Positions 35,262 to 44,103 of a stretch of 45,678 nt of DNA are shown here, piece after piece. The notes under the pieces were generated by a model. That model saw nothing but the letters and a program-made list of their open reading frames with translations, was not told where the DNA came from and searched no databases. Source of the stretch: Planctomycetota bacterium (lineage in GTDB: Bacteria > Planctomycetota > UBA1135 > GCA-002686595); assembly GCA_016220085.1 (NCBI GenBank), contig JACRIN010000048.1, positions 1 through 45,678 on the forward strand, in the 5' to 3' direction. The position numbers and the translations under genes were made by a program. Every line of letters begins with the position of its first letter. Position 1 is the stretch's first letter.

Positions 35262-37127
35262 CTAGCGGGCGAGGAGTGCGTCGATCTTGTCGTTGAGCTC
35301 GAACGTCTTGAACGGCAGACCTTGGACCTTCGAGTACGAGATGAACTCGTGGCGCTGGTATTCGCTGCGCAGCACGCGCGCGAGCTGACCGAGGTTCATC
35401 TCGGGAATCAGGATCGCCTTGTAGCTCGCGAAGATCTCGTCGAGCCCGGCCGGCAACGGCCACACGTGGCGCAAGTGCAAGCGCGACACGCGCTGTCCCT
35501 TGCCGCGAGCGATCTCGACCGCACTCGCGATCGAACCGTACGTCGAGCCCCAGCCGACGATGAGCAAGTCGCCCTGCTTGTCGCCGACCACCGACGGAGT
35601 CGGAATCGAGTCGCGGATGCCCGCGACCTTCGCGGCGCGCATTCGCACCATGAACTCGTGGTTCTCCGGGTCGTAGCTGATGTGGCCGGTCAGGTTGGCC
35701 TTCTCGAGGCCGCCGATGCGGTGCTCGAGCCCCGGCGTGCCCGGCGTGACCCACGGACGCGCGCGCTTCTCGTCGCGGGCGTACGGCAGGAATCCGCCCT
35801 CCGGCGCGACCGTCGTGAACTTGGCGGGAAAGCGCGGGAGCTTGTCGACGTCCGGCAAACGCCACGGCTCGGCGCCGTTCGCGATGTAGCCATCGGAGAG
35901 CAGGATCACCGGCGTCATGTACTGGACCGCGATCCGGCACGCTTCGACCGCGCAGTCGAACGCGTCGGACGGCGTCGAGGCTGCGATCACCGGGATCGGA
36001 GCCTCGCTGTTGCGGCCGAAGATCGCCTGGAGGAGGTCCGCTTGCTCGGTCTTCGTCGGCAAGCCGGTCGACGGACCACCGCGCTGCACGTCGACGATCA
36101 CGAGCGGCAGTTCGAGCGACACCGCGAGTCCCATCGCCTCGGTCTTCAGCGCCATGCCCGGCCCGGACGTCGTCGTGACGCCGAGGTAGCCCGAGTACGA
36201 GCCGCCGATCGCGGAACAGATCGCCGCGATCTCGTCCTCGGCCTGGAAGGAGACGACGCCGTAGTGCTTGTAGCTCGCGAGCTGCTCAAGGATCGACGTC
36301 GCCGGAGTGATCGGGTACGAGCCGATGAAGACCTTCAGGTTCGCGAGCTCCGCGCCCGCGACCAGCCCGATCGCCACCGCTTCATTGCCGGTGATGTTGC
36401 GGTACGTGCCCGGCAGCATCGTCGTGCACGGCGCGACTTCGTAGCGGGCTTGGAAGAGCTCCTGGATGTCGCCCGCGTTGAAACCAGCGGTCAACGCCTT
36501 GATGTTGGCGTCGGCGAGCTCGGGCTTCTTGCCGAACTTGTCCTTCAACCAAGCGATCGTCGGTTCGAGCGGCCGGCTGTAGAGCCAGTACATCAGTCCG
36601 AGCGTGTAGAAGTTCTTGCAGCGCTGGACGTCCTTCGGCGAGAGCGGCGAGCCTTCGAGCGCGCGCTTCACACGATCGTTGATGTCGATCTCGATCTTGC
36701 GGTAGCCGGTCAGCGTCCCGTCGGTCATCGGGTTCGACTTCAAGCCCGCCTTCGCGACGTCGCGTTCGGCGAACTGGCCGGTGTTGACGATCACGATGCC
36801 GCCCGGCGCGAGGTCCTTGATGTTGACGATCAAGGCCGCGGGGTTCATCGCGACGAGCACGTCGGGCCGGTCACCCGGCGTGTGGATGTCGCTCGAGCTG
36901 AAGCGCACCTGGAAGCCCGAGACGCCCGGCTGCGTGCCCGCGGGAGCGCGGATCTCGGCCGGGAAGTCCGGAAAAGTCGCCAGGTCGTTGCCGAGCAGCG
37001 CCGCGGTGTGCGTGAACTGGCTCCCGGTGATCTGCATGCCGTCGCCGGAGTCGCCGGCGAAGCGGATGACCACGTTCTCGAACTGCTGCGACGGGAGCTC
37101 GGCCCCGACATTGCGCGTCTGTGTCAT
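35262..37127 (-). CDS. korA: 2-oxoacid:ferredoxin oxidoreductase fused gamma-alpha subunit (KorA-like)
   Basis: A 621-residue protein combining the gamma domain (about 1-190; VIRFAGDSGDGMQITGSQF at the start) and the alpha domain (about 220-621; ITGNEAVAIGLVAGAEL, then FIGSYPITPATSILEQLA). The C-terminal part has the transketolase-like segment WGSTYGSIASAVE. Fused gamma-alpha subunits are the rule in the two-subunit KorAB type. It supplies succinyl-CoA and reduced ferredoxin in place of 2-oxoglutarate dehydrogenase, or works reductively. The ATG at 37127 (MTQTRNVGAELPSQQ) gives a normal N-terminus. A TAGAAT box lies at 37246-37241 upstream. Confidence 0.94.
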   Translation of the reverse strand: MTQTRNVGAELPSQQFENVVIRFAGDSGDGMQITGSQFTHTAALLGNDLATFPDFPAEIRAPAGTQPGVSGFQVRFSSSDIHTPGDRPDVLVAMNPAALIVNIKDLAPGGIVIVNTGQFAERDVAKAGLKSNPMTDGTLTGYRKIEIDINDRVKRALEGSPLSPKDVQRCKNFYTLGLMYWLYSRPLEPTIAWLKDKFGKKPELADANIKALTAGFNAGDIQELFQARYEVAPCTTMLPGTYRNITGNEAVAIGLVAGAELANLKVFIGSYPITPATSILEQLASYKHYGVVSFQAEDEIAAICSAIGGSYSGYLGVTTTSGPGMALKTEAMGLAVSLELPLVIVDVQRGGPSTGLPTKTEQADLLQAIFGRNSEAPIPVIAASTPSDAFDCAVEACRIAVQYMTPVILLSDGYIANGAEPWRLPDVDKLPRFPAKFTTVAPEGGFLPYARDEKRARPWVTPGTPGLEHRIGGLEKANLTGHISYDPENHEFMVRMRAAKVAGIRDSIPTPSVVGDKQGDLLIVGWGSTYGSIASAVEIARGKGQRVSRLHLRHVWPLPAGLDEIFASYKAILIPEMNLGQLARVLRSEYQRHEFISYSKVQGLPFKTFELNDKIDALLAR

Positions 37128-37454
37128 GACTCTTGGGTCCTCCGGGGCGGATCGCGGCCCGGCGCGGAGGAGGACGCCGGGGCGGTTCGACCACAACCGG
37201 AGCCCGGCGCAAGACGCCGAGCTCCGGATTGCGGCGCGGCATTCTAGTGTCCGCGAGCCCGAGATCGCGCGCGAAGTCCGCGTCCGTTGCCGAGGGCGTC
37301 GCGAAGGTCGATCATCGGGCGCGCGAACGTCCACCCGGAGAGCGGCAGAGCCCCACACGACCGCTCGTCGCCGGGCGCGACCGTTCGGCGACGGACGAGG
37401 CGCCGCGCGGGCCGGAGCTTCCCGCGGGGAACGCCCGGCATCCGAGCACGCGCG
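37128..37454. other. Intergenic region upstream of korA
   Basis: A 327-bp stretch with no recognisable gene. On the minus strand TAGAAT (37246-37241) matches the -10 consensus in five of six bases and sits about 114 bases before the korA start; no good -35 was found at 17 bases. The remainder is GC-rich with nothing else recognised. Confidence 0.5.
37241..37246 (-). promoter_or_regulatory. Candidate -10 box for korAB
   Basis: TAGAAT on the minus strand, preceded by CAC. It matches five of six bases of the -10 consensus in otherwise very GC-rich DNA. There is no clear -35. Low to moderate support. Confidence 0.35.
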
Positions 37455-37655
37455 TCATTCGCAGACGGTGACGTGCAGGCCCTGCGTCCACGCGAGCCCG
37501 TCCGCGCCGGCCGTCGGCTCGCGGCCGACGAACTGCACGAACACGTTCGACCCGACGCCGAGCCCGAGCGCCGTCATCCACGCGTGCGAAGCGTGGAACC
37601 GCGCCGTGCCGCTCGCGTCCGCCGTGCCGACGCCGACGCGCTCGATCGGAGGCAC
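37455..37655 (-). pseudogene. Remnant of the C-terminal end of a secreted planctomycete-type protein
   Basis: A 66-codon frame with no signal peptide that ends in TQGLHVTVCE after GVGSNVFVQFVGREP. Its pattern, an aromatic strand followed by GLAWTQGLxVTV and a stop, resembles the last strands of secreted proteins with a terminal beta-sandwich that are common in planctomycetes. No upstream part is present; the frame begins about 90 bases downstream of the FG-GAP gene stop. It is probably a relic of a lost or rearranged gene. It could instead be a random frame, so confidence is low. Confidence 0.35.
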
Positions 37656-37746
37656 ACTCGGCCTATCGCCTGGCTTCCGTCCGATCCAGTCGACGAGCGC
37701 GAGCGTGCGCTCTCTCGCATTGCGGCGCGCGCGGCGTCCCGCGCGA

Positions 37747-39375
37747 TTACGGCCCGATCAGGAACTGGAGCGCGTCGGAGAGGCCGCTCCCCCACGCGTC
37801 GAGCGGGTCACGCGTCGCCCACTGACTGTGGACGATCGTTCCGGCGACCAGCGCGGGGTCCTGGCCCGACGCGATGTACGCGTTGAAGTCGACGGAGTAG
37901 CTGCCGTCGCAGAACGATCCGGAGGTCGCGGCGAGCGCCGCCGCGCGTTCGAGCGGCGCCTTCACGCAGAGCCAGCCGCCGCGGAACGGCACGATCTGCG
38001 CGCCACCGCCGTAGAAGAGCACGCCGAGCTTCTCAGGCAGCGTGTTGGTGCAATCGACGACGAAGCTGCTGCCCGCGCTCGCGCTCGGTGAGCCGGTCGC
38101 GGAGATCGTCGGCGTGCACCCGAGCGTGTTCAACTTCGCGGTGCAGTACAGTGTCGGGACGGAGGTCAGGCCGTACGAGTAGACCGCGCCACTGTCCTGC
38201 GCCGGGGCGTCGTGCTGCCACGCGCCGACCAGCACCGAGCCGCCGGCGAACGCCACCGCGGAGCCGAACTCGTCGAACTGCGCGGCATCGGGCGCTGTCA
38301 GCCGCGCGACGCGCTTCCAGTTCGGCCCGATGCGCGTGTACACGTGCGCCATGCCGTCGTGCTTCGCCGTGAAGTTCTCGCGCGGCGCGCCGGCGACCAG
38401 CATCGCGTTCGAGTTCGCCGTCGCGGCTTCGAGCGCCACCGAGTCGCCGAACCAGTCCTTGTAGTGCGAGATCGGATTGTCCTCGTGCAGGTGCCCGGTC
38501 AACGTGAAACCGCCCGACGACTGCACGTCGTAGTCGAACGTGTCGACGTAAGCGATGCCGAGCCCGTTGGTCTGCACCGCGCCGACCGCGAGGATTCCGT
38601 CGCCGAGCGCAATCGAGCGACCCCAGAGTTGCGGAATGAACGGCGGCGTGATCGTCGCGCTCTGCTGCCAGGCGTTCGGCGCGATCTGTTGATAGACGAC
38701 CGCCGAGGGCGCCACCAACGTCGCTGGAGACGTGACGATCACGGTCTTGTCGTACACGGCGACGGAGAGCCCGTACTTGGACGCGCTCGACGACAGCGTC
38801 GTCGCGGGGACCCAGCTCGTGCCGGAGAATCGGAAGATGCGCGCGAGTCCGGCCGACCCACCGACGATCGTGGGCGCACCGACCACGACGACGTCGCGCG
38901 ATACGTCGACCGTCGAACCGAAGTCCCGGTGCGGCGATGCAGGCGTGAGTTGCGCGTCGAACGTCCACGCGCTGCCGTTGCGACGGAACACGAACGCGTC
39001 GCCGCTCGTGGTGCCGAGCAGCGACGGCGAACCGACGACCGCGACATTGGCGTCGATCGCGAGCGAGTAACCGAAGTGGCCTTGCGCGCGCGGAGCGGGG
39101 CTGACGAGCTTCGCTTCGAGCACCCAGCCACCGCTCGAATGCGAGTACGCATAGATCGCGCCGGCGTCGACGCCTGCTTGGTCGTCGAAGGGCGCGCCGA
39201 CCAGCGCGAGCGCGCCCTGCGCGGCCAGCGCAGCGCCGAAGCGATCGCCGGCGTCGGCGTCGGGCGCGACGAGCTTGGTTTCCAAGCTCCACGGCCAAAG
39301 GCTCTGCGCCGCGGCGCTCGAAACGAAACCACAAGCGACCACGAGTGCCGCACGGACGAAGACTGCAAGCTGCAT
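37747..39375 (-). CDS. Secreted FG-GAP-repeat (beta-propeller) protein with a planctomycete C-terminal module
   Basis: A 542-residue exported protein. Residues 1-24 are a Sec signal peptide ending in AAAQ. Residues of about 28-395 contain about seven FG-GAP-like repeats (for example FGAALAAQGALALVGAPFDD and FGYSLAIDANVAVVGSPSLL), which form an integrin-alpha-like propeller. The last 140 residues form a separate module starting KLNTLGCTPTISATGSPSAS and ending in a QFLIGP tail; the same module occurs in the 40038-41108 protein. Propellers of this type usually bind partners on the cell surface; the module may be a sorting or adhesion unit, which is inference. A TACGAT box (39437-39432) may be the -10. 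Confidence 0.88.
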   Translation of the reverse strand: MQLAVFVRAALVVACGFVSSAAAQSLWPWSLETKLVAPDADAGDRFGAALAAQGALALVGAPFDDQAGVDAGAIYAYSHSSGGWVLEAKLVSPAPRAQGHFGYSLAIDANVAVVGSPSLLGTTSGDAFVFRRNGSAWTFDAQLTPASPHRDFGSTVDVSRDVVVVGAPTIVGGSAGLARIFRFSGTSWVPATTLSSSASKYGLSVAVYDKTVIVTSPATLVAPSAVVYQQIAPNAWQQSATITPPFIPQLWGRSIALGDGILAVGAVQTNGLGIAYVDTFDYDVQSSGGFTLTGHLHEDNPISHYKDWFGDSVALEAATANSNAMLVAGAPRENFTAKHDGMAHVYTRIGPNWKRVARLTAPDAAQFDEFGSAVAFAGGSVLVGAWQHDAPAQDSGAVYSYGLTSVPTLYCTAKLNTLGCTPTISATGSPSASAGSSFVVDCTNTLPEKLGVLFYGGGAQIVPFRGGWLCVKAPLERAAALAATSGSFCDGSYSVDFNAYIASGQDPALVAGTIVHSQWATRDPLDAWGSGLSDALQFLIGP

Positions 39376-39496
39376 AGGGGAAGCTCCTGATCCAGGGACC
39401 GAGTCCCCTCGTGACTCACTCACCCACACGGATCGTAACCGTTTCTCGGCGCGCGTGCTGGCCCGCGCCACGAGCGGCGGTCGAACGCACGCTGCC

Positions 39497-39880
39497 TTAC
39501 GGCCCGATTTGGAACCACAACGCGTCCGAGAGACCGCTGCCATGAGCGTCCGCGGGATCGCGCGTCGCCCATTGGCAATAGACATCGGCGCCCGCGACCA
39601 ACGCCGGATCCTGGCCCGTCGCGATGTACGCGTTGAAATCGGTCGAGTACGCGCCGTCGCAGAACTCGCCGTCGCTCGACGTCTGCGCGTTCGCGCGCTC
39701 GAGCGGCGCCGCGATGCAAAGCCAGCCGCTCGGAACGGCACCACGCTCACTCCGAGCGAATGGAAGAGCACGCCATACCTGTTCGGCAGCGTGTCGCCGC
39801 AGTCGACGACGAAGCCGCTACCGGAGCTCGCGCTCGCGTTGCCGCTCCACGCCATCGTCGGCGCGTGCGTGCGACCTCGT
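39497..39880 (-). pseudogene. Frameshifted orphan copy of the C-terminal module of the FG-GAP protein
   Basis: Translating this stretch in two frames gives a close copy of the last 125 residues of the neighbouring FG-GAP protein. First frame: NASASSGSGFVVDCGDTLPN and RYGVLFHSLGVSVVPF. A one-base shift near 39730 then leads to WLCIAAPLERANAQTS, DFNAYIATGQDPALVAGADV, and finally GLSDALWFQIGP before the stop at 39497-39499. There is no signal peptide or propeller part upstream. It looks like a duplicated or recombined C-terminal fragment that has since lost its frame. The frameshift could be a sequencing error, but the missing N-terminus could not. Confidence 0.75.
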
Positions 39881-40037
39881 CCTCGGCGCGCGAGCTACGA
39901 GCGCGCCGCGCTTTCGCCGGCTCGGCCGACGCTAAACCACGGTTGCATGCGCCCACGGCCGATCGCTCGGTCGAGCGATCGGCTCCACGCCCTTCGGACC
40001 TCGGATCCGTCGACGGCGCTTCAGCGGTCCGTGCATA

Positions 40038-41108
40038 TCACGGACAGATCACGAATCGGACCGCGTTCGACAGGCTCGTCGTGCTCGGACTCGCCGGGTC
40101 GCGCGACCACGTTTGACCGAACACGCTCGCGCCGGCGACCAGCGACGGATCCTGGCCGGTCGCGATCCACGAGTTGAAATCGAGGCCGAGCGTGCCGGAG
40201 CAATCGCTCGGCGGCGGGTTGCCGCCGGAGCTCGCGAGCGGCGTCCGTTGGATCGGCAACGTGACGCACAGAGCGCCGCCTTGGAACGGCGTGTTCTGCG
40301 CGCCGTGGCCGTAGAAGAAGATGCCCGTCTTGTTGTTCAACACCTGCGCGGTGGAGATCACGAAGCCGCTCGGCTGACTCGCGCTCGGCTGACCGCTCGC
40401 GCTGATCGCCGGCTGGCAACCGAGCGAATTCTTCTTCGAGATGCAGTACGTGCTCGCGCCGCCGTTCCACGAGATGCGCAGATTGTCCGCACCGACCGTC
40501 CACATCTGGAAGATGAAGAAGAAGGTCGGATCGCCATAGAAGAACGTCACGCGATCGGCGTCTTGGAGGATCGTGTTCCACGCGGTGTTCGGCGGGAGCG
40601 CGGTGTTCGGATCGACCGCCCAACCTGAAGGCAGCGTCGTGCTCTGCGACGGCACGTCGAAGTGATAGCTGTGCCACAGACCGTCGACGCACGGGATCGA
40701 CTCGACGCCGACCGAGTAGACGTAGAAGTCGTCGTTCGGGTTCGCCGGCGTGCCGTTGTCGTTGGTCAACATCACCGAAAGCGGCCGCGGGCAGCTCGGG
40801 AAGTCGACTTGGTACGTCCGCAGATCGACGCCGAGAGAAGTCACGCCAGCCGTTCGGTAGTTGCCGGTGTAGATCGACGCGCCGGTCGTGCGAAGCTGCG
40901 GCGCGAACGTGTCGAGGCCGGTGGTGACGAGCTGCGCACCCGTGAAGCCGCCGGACGTCTGGATCGACTGACTCGGGCCGCCGAATGTCCACCCGCCGAC
41001 GTTGGAACCGCCGGTGAAGGTTTCGACGGAGAACGAGCCGCATTGTTGGGCGGCAACCAAAGGAGCGAGAGCGAGGACGAACGCGCTGGCGAGCAGTTGG
41101 GGTCTCAT
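40038..41108 (-). CDS. Secreted protein with laminin-B-like domain and planctomycete C-terminal module
   Basis: A 356-residue exported protein with signal peptide 1-20 (ending LVAAQ). Residues of about 25-220 look like a laminin-B/carbohydrate-binding type beta sandwich (GGWTFGGPSQSIQTSGGF, YTGNYRTAGVTSLGVDLRTY). From about 225 the same C-terminal module as in the FG-GAP protein follows: KKNSLGCQPAISASGQPSAS through IATGQDPSLVAGASVF. A TAGCAT box (41120-41115) ends seven bases before the ATG, so the transcript may be leaderless. A binding role at the cell surface is likely; no catalytic residues are visible. Confidence 0.85.
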   Translation of the reverse strand: MRPQLLASAFVLALAPLVAAQQCGSFSVETFTGGSNVGGWTFGGPSQSIQTSGGFTGAQLVTTGLDTFAPQLRTTGASIYTGNYRTAGVTSLGVDLRTYQVDFPSCPRPLSVMLTNDNGTPANPNDDFYVYSVGVESIPCVDGLWHSYHFDVPSQSTTLPSGWAVDPNTALPPNTAWNTILQDADRVTFFYGDPTFFFIFQMWTVGADNLRISWNGGASTYCISKKNSLGCQPAISASGQPSASQPSGFVISTAQVLNNKTGIFFYGHGAQNTPFQGGALCVTLPIQRTPLASSGGNPPPSDCSGTLGLDFNSWIATGQDPSLVAGASVFGQTWSRDPASPSTTSLSNAVRFVICP

Positions 41109-41125
41109 GCGCTCATGCTAACCGC

Positions 41126-41198
41126 CTCTCGCGGAGCCGCGAGAGCCCACCGGGCTCGCGAGCGGCGTTTCGGAGCTCGGGCGCGCTCGCGAGCGCGC
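41126..41198. terminator. Palindromes between the sulfatase and the laminin-B-like gene
   Basis: Two structures lie in the 209-bp gap: an inverted repeat CTCTCGCGG-AG-CCGCGAGAG at 41126-41145 and an 18-base perfect palindrome GCGCGCTCGCGAGCGCGC at 41181-41198. Both genes read leftward, so these could end sulfatase transcription. Neither has a T-tract. Confidence 0.45.
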
Positions 41199-41248
41199 GG
41201 CGATTCGAATCGGGCGCGAACCGGCCCGGACTCACCGAGTCCCGCGGT

Positions 41249-41281
41249 CCCCGAATCCTCGCGGCCCCCGAATCCTCGCGG
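41249..41281. repeat. Direct repeat, 16 bases twice with period 17
   Basis: CCCCGAATCCTCGCGG occurs at 41249-41264 and again at 41266-41281, in the gap downstream of the sulfatase gene. The copies are identical. Confidence 0.75.
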
Positions 41282-41317
41282 TTCCCGGGGGGACGACGGG
41301 AGCGCGCCGACGATCGA

Positions 41318-43684
41318 TCAGTGCTGGTAGGCCGCGCAACGAGCGCACGCGCAGGCGGGATCGATCCACGCGCCGCTGACGTCGGTCGCCTCGGTCGTGT
41401 AGCCGAGCGCCCGCAACGCGGAGAGCGTGTGCTCGTCGGTCGTCGTCTGACCGACGAAGCCGGTGCCGGTCGCCGAGGAGAGCCAGCTCACCACCGCCGC
41501 GCGCATCCGCGTCGCACGCTCGGGCTCGTCGGCGGCGCGATCGTCGAGGCAGCGCGAATCGTTGCGCAGGTCGAAGAGCTCGAGCGAGTGCGACGGCGAC
41601 GGCTCGTGGCAATCGCCGCCGAGCCAGATCCGGTCGGAGGCGAGCTGCAAGATCGCGAGCCAGCCGTCGTGCTGCACCGACGCGGCGGTGCCGCCCGACG
41701 CGATGCTGAAACGCGGCACGGCCGCGGTCTCGAGCTCCTCCACCAACGACTGGCCGGGGAACTCGATCGCGCCGAGCCCCGCGAGGTCGAGCAGCGTGCG
41801 CGCGAGATCGACGTTGGTCACCGGCCGATCCGAACGCACGCCGCGCGGTCCGTCGGGCCACGCGAGCACCAACGGCACGTGCGTGCTCTGCGGGTAGAGC
41901 CCGCGGTGGTCCCAAAACACGCCGTGGGCGCCGAGCGACTCGCCGTGGTCCGCGGTCAGAGCGATCACGCCGTTCGCGAGCCGCGGATGCTCGAACAAGC
42001 GCGGGAGCTGCGCGTCGAGCGAGCTCACCTCCGCGCGGTACGACGCGGTCATGTAGTCGACGCTGCGCAGACCATTCGGCATCAACGCCCACGCGATCGC
42101 CGGCAGGTCGGGCTCGGGCAGCTTCGGATCGAACGCGTCGATCGAGCCCGGCCACTGGCCGTGCAGGAACTCGGCCGACGGATCGTACGGCGTGTGCGCG
42201 TCGAAGAGGTGGACCCAGACGAACACCGGCAACCCGCGCTGCGAGTCGAGCCAATCCTCCAAGCGCGCGATCGTGCCGTCGGCTTTGCGTTGGAAGTCGG
42301 TCGGCACGCTGATGCGGTCGAAGCCTTGGCCGAAGCCGCTGTGCACGTCGTCGAGGTGTCCGGCGCTGACGACGGCCCACGTCAAATAGCCCGCGTCGTG
42401 GAAGCGCTCCGCCAACGTCACCGCATCGCCGCCGAGTGCCGTCACGTTGTCGATCACGCGCGTGTCGCGCGGGCTCGTCCCGGTCAGGATCGCGGCGTGC
42501 GACGGGTTGGTCGCGTTCGACGACGAGACGCAGTTCGAGAACCACAGTCCTCGCGCCATCAGTCGGTCGATCTCGGGCGTGTGCACGTCATGGCGCAGAC
42601 CCGCGCCGGAGACGTGGTCGGCCCGGTGTGTGTCCGAGGTGACGAGCAGCACGCTCGACGCGTTCGCGTCGCGTCGCGCGAGGATCGGCGGCGTCAGCGC
42701 ACAGAACACCTCGACCTTGGTGTCGCCGCCGAGCAGTTTCCACGTGACGCTGATCGGTCGCTCGCCCGACGCAGCGATCGGGAGCTCGATGTCGACCCAC
42801 CGACGTGCTTCGGTCTCGCAGCCCGGCACCGGATAGACCTTGGTCGCGCGCGGCCCGTCTTCGTCGACGAGGCGGACTTGGAGCGCGAGCTCTCCCGGCT
42901 GCTTCTCGAAGCCTTCGGGCAGCGCGACCGCGAACGACAGCACCGAGTCTGCGTCGGCCGTGAACACGGAACGCACCGGCACCCAACTGGAGAGCCCGGC
43001 GGCGCGGCGATGGTCGTCGCCGACGCGCACGAAACCAGGCGCTTCGTCGACACCCGCCAACGCGCCGCGCGCGGGGATGTGAAGGAGCTCGATCGAGCAC
43101 ACTTCGACCCGCGTCCTCGCGATCGGACCGAGGAAGAGCTCGACGAACCACGTCTCGGTGCGGTCGTGGTACGTCGACGGCAGATCGAAGACCAAGGTCG
43201 AAATCGTCGGCTCGTTCGGCGACCCGAGGATCGGTTCGGTCACCGCCGAGCTCGCGATCAAGTGGTCCTTCGCGTACAGATTGAGCGTCGCTTCGGCGTA
43301 ACCGACCACCGCGAGCGTGACGATCGCGCGCTGGCAGAATCGCGCTTCGTTCTTCCACTGCCACCGCAGCGCCGTCGGCGCGCCCGCGACCACCGCCCAC
43401 CGCGGCACCTCGCCCGGAAGGCGCGCTTCGATGACCTTGTGGGACTCGTCGCCTTCGGTCACGAAGTTGTTCTTGCCGTCGTCGGGCTTGAAAGTGACCA
43501 GCGACACCGGCTCGTGATCTCGTGGATCCTCGGCGATCGGCCGGAGCTCGAGGTGGCGGACCTGGGGCGTCGCTTGCGGCTCGCTCGCCTCGCTCTCGCT
43601 GCAGCCGAGCAGGAACGCGAGCACGAGCCCGAGTCCCAGCCGCGCTCCGACGCGGGCCGGAGCTCTCCAAGTGCTGCCAATCAT
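41318..43684 (-). CDS. Sulfatase-fold lipoprotein with Thr at the nucleophile position
   Basis: A 788-residue exported lipoprotein (lipobox LLGC, C28). Residues of about 35-335 form a beta-rich region of unknown type; from about 340 a sulfatase/alkaline-phosphatase-superfamily domain starts at VLLVTSDTHRADHVS. The position of the formylglycine signature C/S-x-P-S-R reads T392-N-P-S-H396 (in SNATNPSHAAILTG), so neither Cys/Ser nor Arg is present. Other metal-site motifs remain: VHLFDAHTPYDPSAEF and TADHGESLGAHG. The enzyme may use Thr as a phosphotransferase-type nucleophile, as other superfamily branches do, and be a phosphodiesterase or phosphoglycol transferase rather than a sulfatase. The C-terminus has a Cys-rich end (CACARC). 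Confidence 0.88.
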   Translation of the reverse strand: MIGSTWRAPARVGARLGLGLVLAFLLGCSESEASEPQATPQVRHLELRPIAEDPRDHEPVSLVTFKPDDGKNNFVTEGDESHKVIEARLPGEVPRWAVVAGAPTALRWQWKNEARFCQRAIVTLAVVGYAEATLNLYAKDHLIASSAVTEPILGSPNEPTISTLVFDLPSTYHDRTETWFVELFLGPIARTRVEVCSIELLHIPARGALAGVDEAPGFVRVGDDHRRAAGLSSWVPVRSVFTADADSVLSFAVALPEGFEKQPGELALQVRLVDEDGPRATKVYPVPGCETEARRWVDIELPIAASGERPISVTWKLLGGDTKVEVFCALTPPILARRDANASSVLLVTSDTHRADHVSGAGLRHDVHTPEIDRLMARGLWFSNCVSSSNATNPSHAAILTGTSPRDTRVIDNVTALGGDAVTLAERFHDAGYLTWAVVSAGHLDDVHSGFGQGFDRISVPTDFQRKADGTIARLEDWLDSQRGLPVFVWVHLFDAHTPYDPSAEFLHGQWPGSIDAFDPKLPEPDLPAIAWALMPNGLRSVDYMTASYRAEVSSLDAQLPRLFEHPRLANGVIALTADHGESLGAHGVFWDHRGLYPQSTHVPLVLAWPDGPRGVRSDRPVTNVDLARTLLDLAGLGAIEFPGQSLVEELETAAVPRFSIASGGTAASVQHDGWLAILQLASDRIWLGGDCHEPSPSHSLELFDLRNDSRCLDDRAADEPERATRMRAAVVSWLSSATGTGFVGQTTTDEHTLSALRALGYTTEATDVSGAWIDPACACARCAAYQH

Positions 43685-44103
43685 GCTGTGTGGACGTGCT
43701 GTTGCCGCCGCCGCGCGGTCCCCGCTGCCTGTCGAGGACCGAGCTTTTCGAGACCGTGATGCAACCCGGGTCGGCGGCGCGGGTCTCGCGTCCCAGGCTA
43801 TCTCTCGCGTCGCGGGATCGCGTGACGAATCGTTCAACTCGACGACCGAGCTCGCGACGCTCCCGGAGTCGGACTTTCGCGTCGACGTGCGCTCGGGGCT
43901 CGGCGCGGCGACCCGAGGCGGCGCCGGAGCGACGCGGGCGAGGCGTCGGTGCGTCGCCCGATGCGCCCCCGTGCGACTCGCTGCGCAGCCGGTGCGCCGC
44001 CCATCCGACCAATCGGTGCGCCGTCGCCCCATACGCCCTCGCGGCGCGGACCGGGTCCAACGGCGTAGATTGGCGAGCGCGCCGACGCGTGCGTGTGAGT
44101 CCT
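43685..44103. other. Intergenic region between divergent sulfatase and TPR-like genes
   Basis: A 419-bp stretch without a recognisable gene. On the plus strand TAGATT (44066-44071) may be the -10 box of the downstream gene. The motif CGGTGCG(T/C)CG appears at 43947, 43990 and 44014 but not as a regular tandem repeat. On the minus strand TAGCCT near 43800 could be the -10 box of the sulfatase. Confidence 0.5.
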
